NCBI GenBank assembly: GCA_019752335.1
Contig: JAIEMJ010000038.1
Location: forward strand, 62,001-126,000
Reading direction: 5' to 3'
Length of the DNA: 64,000 nt
Source of the DNA: Bryobacteraceae bacterium
GTDB taxonomy: Bacteria; Acidobacteriota; Terriglobia; Bryobacterales; Bryobacteraceae
Shown in pieces: positions 46,852-56,254 of the stretch. Position numbers and translations under genes: made by a program. Numbering within the stretch: the stretch's first letter is position 1; each line of letters opens with the position of its first letter. The notes beneath the pieces are model-generated. The model was not told where the DNA came from, made no database searches, and saw only the letters and a list, made by a program, of their open reading frames with translations.

Positions 46852-47270
46852 ACGGCCTGCGCTTCCAGTGTCAACCCGATTGCGCCAAGTGCTGCGAGAT
46901 GGAAGGTTATGTCTATCTCTCCGAAGACGATGTAACTCGTATCGCGGCTTACTTACAGTTGCCGCAGGCGGCGTTCGAGGAACGCTACGTTTATCGCACG
47001 CGGCTATCACGCCGTTTGCGCAAGCCCGGTGGCGGAAAGCAATGTGGTTTTCTGGAAGGCAAACAATGCCGCATTCATGCGGTGAAGCCGGTGCAGTGCC
47101 GTTTGTTTCCGTTTTGGCCTGAGTTAGTGGAGTCCCGCGCGGAATGGCAAAAAACGGGCGACTGGTGCCCCGGCATCGGGCAGGGTCCGCTGATTCAGAT
47201 TACGACGGCCGTGGAAGTGGCGGATGAGATGCGGCGGGCTTACCCGGACACTTACTCGCGCTCCGTGTGA
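46848..47270 (+). CDS. YkgJ-family cysteine-cluster protein
   Basis: 140 residues. The zinc/iron-chelating cysteine cluster is spread along the sequence: [18 protein letters not shown] near the N-terminus, [20 protein letters not shown] in the middle with [10 protein letters not shown], and [10 protein letters not shown] later. YkgJ-type proteins are thought to bind iron-sulfur or zinc, with no proven role. The start codon overlaps the hemB stop as ATGA, suggesting coupled expression with a zinc- and haem-pathway enzyme. Cytoplasmic. Confidence 0.88.
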   Translation: MNGLRFQCQPDCAKCCEMEGYVYLSEDDVTRIAAYLQLPQAAFEERYVYRTRLSRRLRKPGGGKQCGFLEGKQCRIHAVKPVQCRLFPFWPELVESRAEWQKTGDWCPGIGQGPLIQITTAVEVADEMRRAYPDTYSRSV

Positions 47271-47286
47271 TATATCTAAACGTCAT

Positions 47287-48438
47287 ATGAAGCAAGACTC
47301 CCGGCGTGGTTTTCTGAAGCGCTCCATGGCGCACCTGTGGACGGGGGCGGCACTGCTGGATCAAGCGATGTTGCGCGCCACCGCCGCGCGGGCGCAGGCG
47401 AAGACGGCGGTGCTGCCCACCATGTTTGATTTGCAGAAGGTGGCGCCCGGTGTCTTCGCGGCGATCGCCAAGCCGCTGCCGTTTTTGAACTGCAACGCAG
47501 CGATCTTCGAGAATGAGAAGGACCTGCTGATTGTCGATTCGCACGCGCGGCCGAGCGCGGTGGTGAGCCTGGTGCAACAACTGAAGCGCGAAGTGGGTCC
47601 GAAGCCAGTGCGCTACGTCGTGAACTCGCACTTCCACTGGGATCATTCCGAGGGCAATGGCGCCTATAAACAGGCCTTCCCCAATGCGCAGATCGTTACT
47701 ACGGAAATCACGCGTAATTTACTGCGGGAGTTCGGCGCCGCCCGCGCCAAGGCGCAAGTGGAGCAGGCGCAAAACGCGGTCCCTGGTTATCAGAAGAGCC
47801 TCGCCGCGGCGAAGACTCCCGAGGAGAAAGCCTACTGGCAGTTGATGGTGCAGGACTCGCTGTCGTTTGCCAACGAGATGAAAGCCTACACGCCCGAGCT
47901 GCCCAATCTCACCCTGGAGACCGACCTGATTATTCACGACAAAGCGCATGACTTACACCTGGCGTTTCGTGGCAAGGGCCATACTGCGGGCGATGTAGTG
48001 GTTTTCTGTCCGCAGAAGAAAGTGCTCGCCACTGGCGACCTGCTGCATGGCTTCGCCCCTTTCATCGCCGACGGTTTCCCGCGCTTGTGGCCCGCGACAC
48101 TACGGACTGTGGCCGGTTTCGATTACAACCGCGTGATTGGTGGACACGGCGCCGTGCAGGACTCCAAGTTGCGTGGCTTCCAGAAGGCGGCCTACCTGGA
48201 GGAGTTAGCCGTGGAAGTGGGGAAATTGAAGAAACAAGGCGTGGCGGTGCAGACGATTCAGAAACAGCTTGATCCCAGTAAGCTCAAGAGCCTGTCTCGC
48301 GACGGCTACGGCGAGTTCCTGATGGCCTCGCTCTCGACGCATTTGCTCCAGAAGCCCGGCGCGAATCGCGCGCAGATTCTCTCAGACGCGGTCGCCGGGA
48401 ATATTGCTGACGTTTACAAAACGCTGGATCGCGCGTAA
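47287..48438 (+). CDS. Exported MBL-fold metallo-hydrolase
   Basis: About 383 residues from ATG 47287; an in-frame GTG further upstream would overlap the YkgJ gene. The N-terminus MKQDSRRGFLKRSMAH is a twin-arginine signal. Metal-binding motifs are NSHFHWDHSEGNG (HxHxDH), GKGHTAGDVVVF, ATGDLLHG and IGGHG, so the dinuclear site is complete. A long helical insert (AKAQVEQAQNAVPGYQKSL) lies between the first two motifs. The fold resembles periplasmic B3-like or quinoprotein-associated hydrolases; lactamase activity cannot be claimed. It ends one base before the convergent efflux adaptor gene. Confidence 0.88.
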   Translation: MKQDSRRGFLKRSMAHLWTGAALLDQAMLRATAARAQAKTAVLPTMFDLQKVAPGVFAAIAKPLPFLNCNAAIFENEKDLLIVDSHARPSAVVSLVQQLKREVGPKPVRYVVNSHFHWDHSEGNGAYKQAFPNAQIVTTEITRNLLREFGAARAKAQVEQAQNAVPGYQKSLAAAKTPEEKAYWQLMVQDSLSFANEMKAYTPELPNLTLETDLIIHDKAHDLHLAFRGKGHTAGDVVVFCPQKKVLATGDLLHGFAPFIADGFPRLWPATLRTVAGFDYNRVIGGHGAVQDSKLRGFQKAAYLEELAVEVGKLKKQGVAVQTIQKQLDPSKLKSLSRDGYGEFLMASLSTHLLQKPGANRAQILSDAVAGNIADVYKTLDRA

Positions 48439-48439
48439 G

Positions 48440-49510
48440 TTACTTGGCCCGCACGGGAGTCCCTTCGCGAAGTTCGTCGGTGCCGCGTTTGACGATCACG
48501 TCGTCTACGGCCAGGGCACCTTGCACCTCCACTAACTCGCCGCTCGCGGCGCCGCGCTTCACATTGACGTAAGTGGCCTTGCCGCCTGTGATGCGAATCA
48601 CAAAGGAGCGCTCCGTGGTGGTGACAATCGCGGTGGGAGGGACTAACAACGCGGCTTTGCCCTTGCGCACCGGCCATTGCAATTCCGGGTACATGCCGGG
48701 CGCGAGGCGCCCGCCGGGATTGGCGAGATCCAGCTCAATCGGCATGGTACGCGTGGTGGGGTCCAGCACACGGGGCACGCGGGTGATGACGGCGCCGAAG
48801 GTTTCGCCGGGAAAGGCCGGCACGGTGAAGGGAATGCGCGCGCCGTAGACGAGTCCGGATAAGTCCGCTTCCGGGACGGCGGCAATCAGCCGCAGGCGGC
48901 TGAGTTGCTGTAACTTCACGAGCGGCCCGGCTTGCGGCCCACCGAGCGCGCCAGGGTGTAAGTAGCGTTGGGTAACTACTCCGTCGAAGGGCGCGCGAAT
49001 CTCCAGGTAACTCTTCATATCTTCGAGGACGCGGACACTCGACTTACCCGCCTCGATGGACCGTTCGAAAGACCGCACGACACTGCGCGCCGCTTCCACC
49101 TGTTTTTCCGCCAGCACTAACTCATTGCCCGCAATCGCACCCGTCGTGGCCGAGGCTGCTTTTAAACGGTCATAAGTAGCTTGCACGCCCAGTACCTTCG
49201 CGTCCGCTTCAGCTCGTTGAGCCTCGCTCGCGCCGATGCGAGATCTGGCTTCGGCTAGCTGGGCGTCCATCTCCGGCGCACTCAGCCGGGCGATGATATC
49301 GCCCTTTTTCACGGCGGAGCCGACATCGACGCGCAGTTCCTCAATATAGCCGGCCACGCGGGCGGTCAAGTCGACGGACTGATACGGTGTAATTTCACCG
49401 GGAAGCTTGCGAACCTTATCCACCGTCTGCGTTACCACCTTGGTAACTTCCACCGTGGTCTGCGCGCTAAGGCTCGCGAGGATAAGGCTAAGCAGGAGTA
49501 ACTGTTTCAT
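48440..49510 (-). CDS. RND efflux periplasmic adaptor (membrane fusion protein)
   Basis: About 356 residues from ATG 49510 (MKQLLLLSLILASLSAQ, a signal peptide). The lipoyl/barrel-sandwich part is VDLTARVAGYIEELRVDVGS with KKGDIIARLSAPEMDAQLAE. A coiled-coil hairpin (about 95-150) follows, then IRAPFDGVVTQRYLHPGALG and a beta-barrel domain (FAVIT-like VPAFPGETFGAVITRVPRV). It links the inner-membrane pump to the TolC-like channel. The start overlaps the pump gene by 23 bases. Last gene of the tolC-RND-adaptor operon. Confidence 0.93.
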   Translation of the reverse strand: MKQLLLLSLILASLSAQTTVEVTKVVTQTVDKVRKLPGEITPYQSVDLTARVAGYIEELRVDVGSAVKKGDIIARLSAPEMDAQLAEARSRIGASEAQRAEADAKVLGVQATYDRLKAASATTGAIAGNELVLAEKQVEAARSVVRSFERSIEAGKSSVRVLEDMKSYLEIRAPFDGVVTQRYLHPGALGGPQAGPLVKLQQLSRLRLIAAVPEADLSGLVYGARIPFTVPAFPGETFGAVITRVPRVLDPTTRTMPIELDLANPGGRLAPGMYPELQWPVRKGKAALLVPPTAIVTTTERSFVIRITGGKATYVNVKRGAASGELVEVQGALAVDDVIVKRGTDELREGTPVRAK

Positions 49511-52500
49511 AGAAGCGGCTTTGTGGATCATCAGGGTCAAGTGAGGCCGAACCGGTGGTGGCGCGGGCTTGGAGGATGGCGTAGAAGGCGGGCAGCACGG
49601 TAAGGGTGGCGAGAGTTGCCATCACCAATCCTCCGATCACGGCGCGGGCCAACGGGGCGGTCTGGGCGCCGCCCTCGCCGCCCCCCAGCGCGAGCGGAAC
49701 CATGCCGGCGACCATTGCGGTCGCGGTCATCAAGATGGCGCGGAGGCGGCCGCTAGCGCCGTCGCTGGCTGCTTCGCGCGCGCTGAGGCCACGCCGGCGG
49801 GCGATTTCCGCGAAGCTGACCAGCAAGATTGAATTCGCCACCGCGATCCCCACGGCCATAATCGCGCCTAGATAGCTTTGGATATTCAAGGTGGTGCCAG
49901 TGAACTTCAGAGCGAGCGCGGCGCCAGCCAAGACGGCCGGAACGGTAGCCAGAATGGCCAGCGATAAGCGAAAGCTTTGGAAGTTGGCGGCGAGTAACAA
50001 GAAGATCGCAGCGACGGCCAATAAGAGACCTTGCCGCAAGCCCGCCAAGGTTTCCTGCAAAGGCGGAATCTGTCCGGCGATGTTCACCGTAATTCCTTTT
50101 GGCGGCTCGCCCGCGCGAGCGACGGCGGCGAGAATGCTGGGGGCAACGTCCCCCAAGGGCACTTCGTGCAGGTTAGCCGTCAGCGAGAGAGCGCGCTGGG
50201 AGTTGTAACGAGTAAGTTCGCCCATAGCCGTGCCATTCTTGAAGGTGGCGATGTCTCCCAGAAGGGGTCGGGCTTGGCCGTCGCGCATCACGGGTAACTC
50301 TTCCAGGTCCTTTACGGCGCCCATGCGATGTTGGGGAATTTCCACTTGTAACTGAAAGCCATTCCCCGAAACCGGATCGCGCCAGTAGTTGGCTTCGACA
50401 AAACGCGATGAGGAGGTGGCCGTCATCACGCTCCTCATTACTCCGGACATCGTCAGGCTGAATTGCGCGGCGCGATCACGGTCGATGTTGATTTCCACCG
50501 TCGGATAGTCCGTCGCTTGGACATACTGTAAGTCGCGCAGGCCGCTGATCTTGGCGAGTTCGAGCCGCACTTTCTCAGCATGCGCTTTGATGGCGGGTAG
50601 CGGCGCGCCTTGCACCGCGACCTCTACCGGCGTGGGCGAACCAAACGACATCACTTGAGAAATAATGTCGCCCGCTTCAAAACTTAGTTTCATTTTCGGC
50701 AGCTCAGCGGTGAAGCGCGCACGAATTCTCTCTTTCAATGGCTCGCCGGTGAGCTTCGCGGTCGGCTTCAGGGCCACCGTAAGTACCGCCTCTTGAGGAC
50801 CAGCCGTCCAGAGCTGAATGGTGGATACAGGGTACGACGCGGGCTGCGTGCCGATAAAGCCAATCGAAATCTCTACGTCTCCGGCTTCCTGCTTGATGAT
50901 ATCCAGGGCTTTGAGCGCCACTAACTCCGTACGCTCAATGCGAGTTCCCGTGGGGGCGCGCAGGCGCAAGCGAAATTGCAGGGGGTTGGCGATGGGGAAG
51001 ATTTCGACGCCTAAAGTCGGCAGCAGAAAGGACAGCGCCGCGAAGCACGCCAGCAAGTAACCCGCGGCCACCGGCCAGCGTAGCTGGAGAATCACCGACA
51101 GATAGCCGCGATACAGGCGCGTAAGCCAAAACTCGCCGCTGTGCGACCCAGGCCGCATCAGTAAGGTCGCGAGCATGGGCACCAAAGTGGACGACAGAAG
51201 ATAGGAAGCGATCATCGCGAAGCCCACCGCCATCGACATCGGCACGAATAGCTGCCGCCCGGCCCCGGTCATGAAGTAACTCGGCACGAAGACGGCCAGA
51301 ACGCACAGCATGGAGAGCAGACGCGGGAGCGCCGTGCGCTGGCATGCGTCGACCACGGCGCGCGCCCGCGCCATGCCTTGCGCCATCTGCGTATGAATAT
51401 TCTCGATTTCGACGGTGGCTTCATCTACCAGGACGCCCACCGCTAGCGCCAGGCCCGCCAAGGTCATAATGTTGATGGTTTGCCCGGTGGCGTAGAGCAA
51501 GATGAGCGCGGCCAGCAACGAAATGGGAATCGTCACCATCACGATAACCGCACCGCGCCAGTCGCGCAGAAAGAGCAGGGCCATCAGGCCAGTCAAGAGA
51601 GCACCTAGCAGGCCTTCGCTCGTAAGATTCTGGAGGGCCGCTTGCACGTAGACTGACTGGTCAAACTCGACCCGCACTTCCACGTCATCCGGGACTACTT
51701 TGCGGAAGGCGGGAATGTTCTCGCGCACGCGCTGAATTACGTCCAGCGTGGAAGCCTGCGCGCGCTTGGTGATCGGAATATAGACGGTACGCTTGCCATT
51801 GACGTGCGCATAGCCAGTAACTACGTCGGCGCCGTTTTCGGTTACTCCGACATCGCGCACATACACCGTGGGGCCGGAGCCCGTCCGAATCGGGGCGTTG
51901 TTTAATTCGTTAAAGTCGCCGCTGATAACGGAATTCGAGACGGCCATGCGGGTGAGGTCGCCGGTGCGTAGGACACCGGAGGGAATGACGGTGTTGGCTT
52001 TGGAGACCGCCGTAATTACTTCCTCAGGTGACATACGGAACTGCCGTAGCTTATCGGGATCCAACCGCACAACGATGGTGCGTTGATTGCCGCCGAAGGG
52101 CGGCGGAGCCGAGACGCCAGGCAGGGTGGCAAAGAGGGGGCGTACCCGGTTGATGGCGATATCCTGCATTTCGGCCGGCAAACGAGTGGCGCTCGAAAAG
52201 ACGAGTTGGCCGATGGCAATGGAGCCGGTGTCGAAGCGGGTGATAAATGGCGGCACGGCGCCGGGCGGCATGAAGGAACGCGCGCGGTTGGCGTAGGAGA
52301 CTACTTCCGACATCGCGGTATCCATGTCCGTCTCGGGGAAAAATGTCAGCTTGATCAGCGCGGCACCCTGAATGGAGCGGGACTCTACGCGTTGAATACC
52401 GCTCACGTAGAGTAAGTGATATTCGTAATAGTAAGTGGCGAAGCCTTCCATCTGCGCGGGATCTAAGCCACCGTAAGGTTGGGCGATGTAAATCGCCGGC

Positions 52501-52625
52501 GACCCGACGGTGGGAAAGATATCCACCTTCATGCGCTGCTGGGCGAGCCAAGCGCCGAGCAGAATGGTCAACACGCCTACGAGCACGGTTACCGGATGGC
52601 GGAGCGCGAAACGAACGAGTGCCAC
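49488..52625 (-). CDS. RND-family efflux permease (AcrB/MdtC-like)
   Basis: 1045 residues with twelve predicted membrane helices: one near the N-terminus (HPVTVLVGVLTILLGAWLAQ), a block around residues 330-530 and another around 855-1020. Two large periplasmic loops lie between. RND signatures include PFITRFDTGSIAIGQLVFSS, LAGLALAVGVLVDEATVEIE (the helix-4 Asp/Glu relay) and ILMTATAMVAGMVPLALGGG. It probably exports drugs, lipids or toxic organics by proton antiport; the protein is hydrophobe-type rather than clearly metal-type (no CzcA-specific DGAVVMVEN). Three bases follow the tolC-like gene, and the adaptor overlaps its 3' end. Confidence 0.95.
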   Translation of the reverse strand: MALVRFALRHPVTVLVGVLTILLGAWLAQQRMKVDIFPTVGSPAIYIAQPYGGLDPAQMEGFATYYYEYHLLYVSGIQRVESRSIQGAALIKLTFFPETDMDTAMSEVVSYANRARSFMPPGAVPPFITRFDTGSIAIGQLVFSSATRLPAEMQDIAINRVRPLFATLPGVSAPPPFGGNQRTIVVRLDPDKLRQFRMSPEEVITAVSKANTVIPSGVLRTGDLTRMAVSNSVISGDFNELNNAPIRTGSGPTVYVRDVGVTENGADVVTGYAHVNGKRTVYIPITKRAQASTLDVIQRVRENIPAFRKVVPDDVEVRVEFDQSVYVQAALQNLTSEGLLGALLTGLMALLFLRDWRGAVIVMVTIPISLLAALILLYATGQTINIMTLAGLALAVGVLVDEATVEIENIHTQMAQGMARARAVVDACQRTALPRLLSMLCVLAVFVPSYFMTGAGRQLFVPMSMAVGFAMIASYLLSSTLVPMLATLLMRPGSHSGEFWLTRLYRGYLSVILQLRWPVAAGYLLACFAALSFLLPTLGVEIFPIANPLQFRLRLRAPTGTRIERTELVALKALDIIKQEAGDVEISIGFIGTQPASYPVSTIQLWTAGPQEAVLTVALKPTAKLTGEPLKERIRARFTAELPKMKLSFEAGDIISQVMSFGSPTPVEVAVQGAPLPAIKAHAEKVRLELAKISGLRDLQYVQATDYPTVEINIDRDRAAQFSLTMSGVMRSVMTATSSSRFVEANYWRDPVSGNGFQLQVEIPQHRMGAVKDLEELPVMRDGQARPLLGDIATFKNGTAMGELTRYNSQRALSLTANLHEVPLGDVAPSILAAVARAGEPPKGITVNIAGQIPPLQETLAGLRQGLLLAVAAIFLLLAANFQSFRLSLAILATVPAVLAGAALALKFTGTTLNIQSYLGAIMAVGIAVANSILLVSFAEIARRRGLSAREAASDGASGRLRAILMTATAMVAGMVPLALGGGEGGAQTAPLARAVIGGLVMATLATLTVLPAFYAILQARATTGSASLDPDDPQSRFYETVTPA

Positions 52626-52628
52626 GGC

Positions 52629-53981
52629 TCAGCGCCCCCCACTTACGGCGGCTTTGAGAAACGGCTCGATGTCGCCTTGCGCCGCAGATAGGGCGAGCAT
52701 GGCGCGCCAAATCGCGAGTTTCGCCAAGCTATCGTCAATCTCGGTTTGCGCCAGCAATCGTTGCGCCTCCGCCACTTCCACCAGCGTCCCCAGGCCGGCC
52801 TGATAGCGGGCCGTCGCTTGTAACTCAGCGGCCCGCGCGGCTTCTAACTGGGCGGGAATCTTTGTTACTAAGCGACGGGCGCCATCTAACTGGGCCGTGG
52901 CGCGGGCGAGCTTGGCGTTCAGGTCCTGGAGCACTTGCTCCAGCCGAAGCTGCTCGGCGCGCGTCTGGCTAGCTTCGAGCGAACGTTGGATGCGCAAACC
53001 GGGTAGAGCCATGGCCGGAAAGGTGACGGTAAGTCCCGCGCCCCAGTTCACGATATTGGGGCCGAGGCCGGAGAGCGCGCCGCCGGTGGTGAAATTCGGA
53101 TTGGCGCCGGTGCCTCGCGCGTAAGTAGTCCCCTGTAAGTTGAACTTCGGATAGTACGACTTATCGAGTATCTTCTGCTGGGTTTGCGCTTCGGCGACGG
53201 CGGCCGCGCGCTCTTGGGCGACCGGATGCGTGCGTAAGTCGGCCTGGGCCAGAATGGCGGCGGGTGGCGTGTCGAGCAAAGCACCCGGCGCGGCGGTGAA
53301 GGTGGGCGTCTGCAAAAACTGCGACAAAGACGCCTTGGCCATGGCGACGGCTTGCTCCGCCTGAATCTGCTGGGACTCGGCTAAGGCGACCTCGGCCTTG
53401 GTGCGCGTGGCATCCACGCCGGGCCGCAACTCGGCCCGGACCTGCGCGCCGACGAGCTTTTCCAGGGTCTGCGCACGCTGTACGGCCGCCGCGGCCGCGC
53501 GCACCGTTTGCTCGGCTGCCAGTACCGTGAGAAAGCCATCCGCGGCGCCGACGGCTATTTCAAAGCGAGTCCGCGTGAGGGCTGCTTCCGCCGTCCGTTG
53601 CTTGGCGGCGGCGGCGTTTACGCGGGCCGCGCGAAGCCCAAAGTCGAAGGGTTCCCAACTCACCAGGAAACCGACGGCGGTACCCCAGACGTTGGTCAGC
53701 GAATTCTCGGCCAGCGGCGGTCCACTAATGCCGGGCAGCGTCGACTGCGGCAGAATCATACCGAAGACGTTGTTGCGCGTGGCGCGGTTCGCTTGGGCGA
53801 GGAAGTCGGCTTGCGGGAGGTAGGCGGTGCGTGCGAGTTGGATGGCTTGCGCTGCTTCGGTTACCTTTTCGCTCGAAACGCGCACTGCGGCGTATCTTTC
53901 CAAAGCCGTGGCCACGGCCTGATCTACCGTGTAAGTCTGCGCCGACGCGATCAGCGGCAGCGCGAAGATTGCCATGCGCAT
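52629..53981 (-). CDS. TolC-family outer-membrane channel
   Basis: About 450 residues from ATG 53981 with a signal peptide (MRMAIFALPLIASAQ). Two repeated helical-hairpin halves are typical of outer-membrane efflux proteins: ALERYAAVRVSSEKVTEAAQ and AEVALAESQQIQAEQAVAMA in the first, QLDGARRLVTKIPAQLEAAR with YQAGLGTLVEVAEAQRLLAQ in the second. It forms the trimeric exit duct for the pump encoded three bases downstream. First gene of the efflux operon, preceded by 45 bases separating it from the MBL gene at 54027; no obvious regulator gene adjoins. Confidence 0.93.
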   Translation of the reverse strand: MRMAIFALPLIASAQTYTVDQAVATALERYAAVRVSSEKVTEAAQAIQLARTAYLPQADFLAQANRATRNNVFGMILPQSTLPGISGPPLAENSLTNVWGTAVGFLVSWEPFDFGLRAARVNAAAAKQRTAEAALTRTRFEIAVGAADGFLTVLAAEQTVRAAAAAVQRAQTLEKLVGAQVRAELRPGVDATRTKAEVALAESQQIQAEQAVAMAKASLSQFLQTPTFTAAPGALLDTPPAAILAQADLRTHPVAQERAAAVAEAQTQQKILDKSYYPKFNLQGTTYARGTGANPNFTTGGALSGLGPNIVNWGAGLTVTFPAMALPGLRIQRSLEASQTRAEQLRLEQVLQDLNAKLARATAQLDGARRLVTKIPAQLEAARAAELQATARYQAGLGTLVEVAEAQRLLAQTEIDDSLAKLAIWRAMLALSAAQGDIEPFLKAAVSGGR

Positions 53982-54026
53982 CAACCTGTAACGATACCAG
54001 AGAATCGCTTGCCGTGTGATGACTGT

Positions 54027-54923
54027 CTACTTCTTCAGCTTGCGATAAACCGCCTTCAGCGACGAAGTATTCGCCGCTTTCGAGGCGCCGATGGGGTGAC
54101 GGGTTAAGTCCGTCTCTCCGACCTCTTCTTCTGACTTACCGGCCGCAAGGCCCTGCCGGACGGCGTCGACCATGTCGGCTAAGTAGGCGTGCTGCGCCCG
54201 CAGATCCTTCATGCCGCCGATGGTGCCGTGGCCGACGACGACAGTAGCGGGCGCGAGCGCCGCCATCCGGTCCAGCGCGCGTAGCCAGTTGTCGTGGTCG
54301 GCATCGGCGTCGGCAACGTTGTTGCCCGTGCCCCAGTTCACGCACATGTCGCCGGTGAAGAGAATCTTTTCCTTGGGTAGCCAAGCTACTGCGTCGCCCT
54401 TGCTGTGGCCGGGGCCCATTTTGCGCATCTCGACGCGGTGCTCGCCGTCATCGAAGACCAGCGAGTCGCCGAAGGTAATCGTGGGATGCGCGAGCTTGTA
54501 GGGTTTCAGGCTGAATTCGCCGGTGGCCGTGTTCTTGTCCCAACTGGCTTGGCCCTTGCTGGTGCTCTCCACGCCACAGTCCGATGTGCAGACGATCTGT
54601 GCGCCTTGGTCCGTAAAGATACTGCCGCCGTAGGCGTGGTCGCCGTGATAGTGCGTATTGAAGACGAAGCGGATTGGTTTGGCCGAAGTCTTGCGGACCT
54701 CGGCCAGCACTTCCTTCGCGCCCCAAGGGAAATTGGCGTCGATGACGAGGACGTAGTCCTTGAAGATCACCCAGCCGGCGTTGGCGGGTTGATTGCGGGT
54801 ACGGTCGCCGAGGCGCACCCAGACACCTGGCGCGATCTCCTTCACGCCGCCGGCCGGAGTTTGGGAGAGGGCGAGTAAGCCAGCCAACAAAATTACCGGT
54901 ACCCACAGTTTCCATTTCGACAT
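54027..54923 (-). CDS. Exported MBL-fold metallo-hydrolase
   Basis: 298 residues. The N-terminal helix SKWKLWVPVILLAGLLALSQ is a signal peptide or anchor. Metal motifs are complete: NTHYHGDHAYGGS, MGPGHSKGDAVAWL, FTGDMCVNWG and VVGHGTIGG. The spacing resembles class B1/B2-like hydrolases of unknown substrate. It lies 14 bases after the enolase-superfamily gene on the same strand, so the two probably share a transcript, perhaps in breakdown of a sugar acid or lactone. Any beta-lactam activity would need testing. Confidence 0.88.
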   Translation of the reverse strand: MSKWKLWVPVILLAGLLALSQTPAGGVKEIAPGVWVRLGDRTRNQPANAGWVIFKDYVLVIDANFPWGAKEVLAEVRKTSAKPIRFVFNTHYHGDHAYGGSIFTDQGAQIVCTSDCGVESTSKGQASWDKNTATGEFSLKPYKLAHPTITFGDSLVFDDGEHRVEMRKMGPGHSKGDAVAWLPKEKILFTGDMCVNWGTGNNVADADADHDNWLRALDRMAALAPATVVVGHGTIGGMKDLRAQHAYLADMVDAVRQGLAAGKSEEEVGETDLTRHPIGASKAANTSSLKAVYRKLKK

Positions 54924-54937
54924 AGCACTTACTCCTC

Positions 54938-56167
54938 CTAGATAAATCCTACTGAGCCATCCGCGCGAAATTCGAAGCCGCGTTTCCAGGGCTTCGGCGG
55001 ATTGCGCCGGACATACTCTTCGTTCAACTCGATGCCCCAGCCGGGCTTGGTGGGCAACGGAATGTATCCGTCCTTCACCATAAGCGGCTCTTTCAAGATG
55101 TCCTTGCGCGGCGATTCGTCGTCGGGATGATACTCAAGAATAAAGAAATTCGGCGTGGAGGCGGCGAAGTGGACGTTGACGGCGGTGGCGACGGGGCCCA
55201 TCGGATTGTGCGGCGCGACGCGGACGAAGGCCGCCTCGGCCATGGCGGCGATCTTCTTCATCTCGAGCATGCCGCCGCAGACGCAGATATCGGGCTGCAC
55301 AAAGTCCAGGCATTGAGACGCGAGCAAGGGGCGGAATTCATGGCGCGTATAGTTACACTCGCCGCTGGCCAGCGGAATGTCGACATGCTCGGATAGCTTG
55401 CGCATGGCGTCCACGTTCTCCGGGCGGACGGGCTCTTCGAGCCACATCGGATGATAGGGCTCGATCTCGCGTGCCATGCGAATCGCGCGCGTCACTTCGA
55501 AGAACTTGGCGTGAATGTCGACGCCGATATCGACGTCCGGCCCCAGGGCTTCGCGCACCGCGCGCACGCGCTGGCCCGCCATCCGCGTAACGTAATTCAC
55601 GGGCCGGGCGTTGGTGTTCGCCATGTGGGGCGACATCTTCACGGCGGTGTAGCCGTACTTCTCCACCAGGCGCTTAGCGGCCTCCGCTACTTGCGACGGC
55701 TCATTGCCACCGGCGCTCTGGTAGACGCGAATGCGGTCGCGCACTTTGCCGCCCAGCAGCATGTAGACGGGCAGGCCGACGGCTTTGGCGGAGATGTCCC
55801 ACAGGGCGTGTTCAATGCCGCTCAGCGCGGAGTTCACCACGCTGCCGCCGGGGAAGCGCGAGAAGTTGTACATCAGGTCCCAGAGGTATTGGATGTTGCG
55901 CGGATCCTGGCCGATGAGCCAGGTTTTGAAGTCGTCGATGACCTTGAGCGTCGCTTCGTCGGGCCCGCAGGAGTAGGCCTCGCCGATGCCGTACAGGCCC
56001 TGGTCAGTGAGCACTTTGACGAAGATCAGGTTGCGATTGCCCACGTTGGTAGGGAAGCTCTGAATGTCCGTGATCTTGAGCGTCGCGCGCGGGCCAGGCT
56101 GGGCCGCCTGAAAGAAAGGCGTGGCTTGGAGGAAGGGAGGGGCGGCGAGAAAACGGCGGCGATCCAC
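54938..56167 (-). CDS. Mandelate racemase/muconate lactonizing enzyme-family protein
   Basis: 409 residues. A twin-arginine-like N-terminus (MDRRRFLAAPPFLQ) suggests export, unusual for this superfamily. The capping domain is LKITDIQSFPTNVGNRNLIF. Metal ligands in the barrel are Asp in DIGVDIHAKF, Glu in MWLEEPVRPEN and Glu in LASGECNYTRHEF; the second-shell VKMSPHMANTN and HNPMGPVATAVN resemble galactonate-dehydratase-like members. It probably dehydrates or racemises a carboxylated sugar; the substrate is unresolved. Followed in the operon by the MBL hydrolase. Confidence 0.9.
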   Translation of the reverse strand: MDRRRFLAAPPFLQATPFFQAAQPGPRATLKITDIQSFPTNVGNRNLIFVKVLTDQGLYGIGEAYSCGPDEATLKVIDDFKTWLIGQDPRNIQYLWDLMYNFSRFPGGSVVNSALSGIEHALWDISAKAVGLPVYMLLGGKVRDRIRVYQSAGGNEPSQVAEAAKRLVEKYGYTAVKMSPHMANTNARPVNYVTRMAGQRVRAVREALGPDVDIGVDIHAKFFEVTRAIRMAREIEPYHPMWLEEPVRPENVDAMRKLSEHVDIPLASGECNYTRHEFRPLLASQCLDFVQPDICVCGGMLEMKKIAAMAEAAFVRVAPHNPMGPVATAVNVHFAASTPNFFILEYHPDDESPRKDILKEPLMVKDGYIPLPTKPGWGIELNEEYVRRNPPKPWKRGFEFRADGSVGFI

Positions 56168-56254
56168 GGCGATAGCGTATCACCTCCGGTGGCAGGGATG
56201 TTATATACTGCCTAACACTTGGGGCGAAGCCCTGGGATTGGGAGATTGTTTCGC

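Noticed and set aside
54027..54923. Assignment as a metallo-beta-lactamase resistance gene
   Set aside because: The HxHxDH fold is shared by many hydrolases and nothing here is specific for lactam binding.
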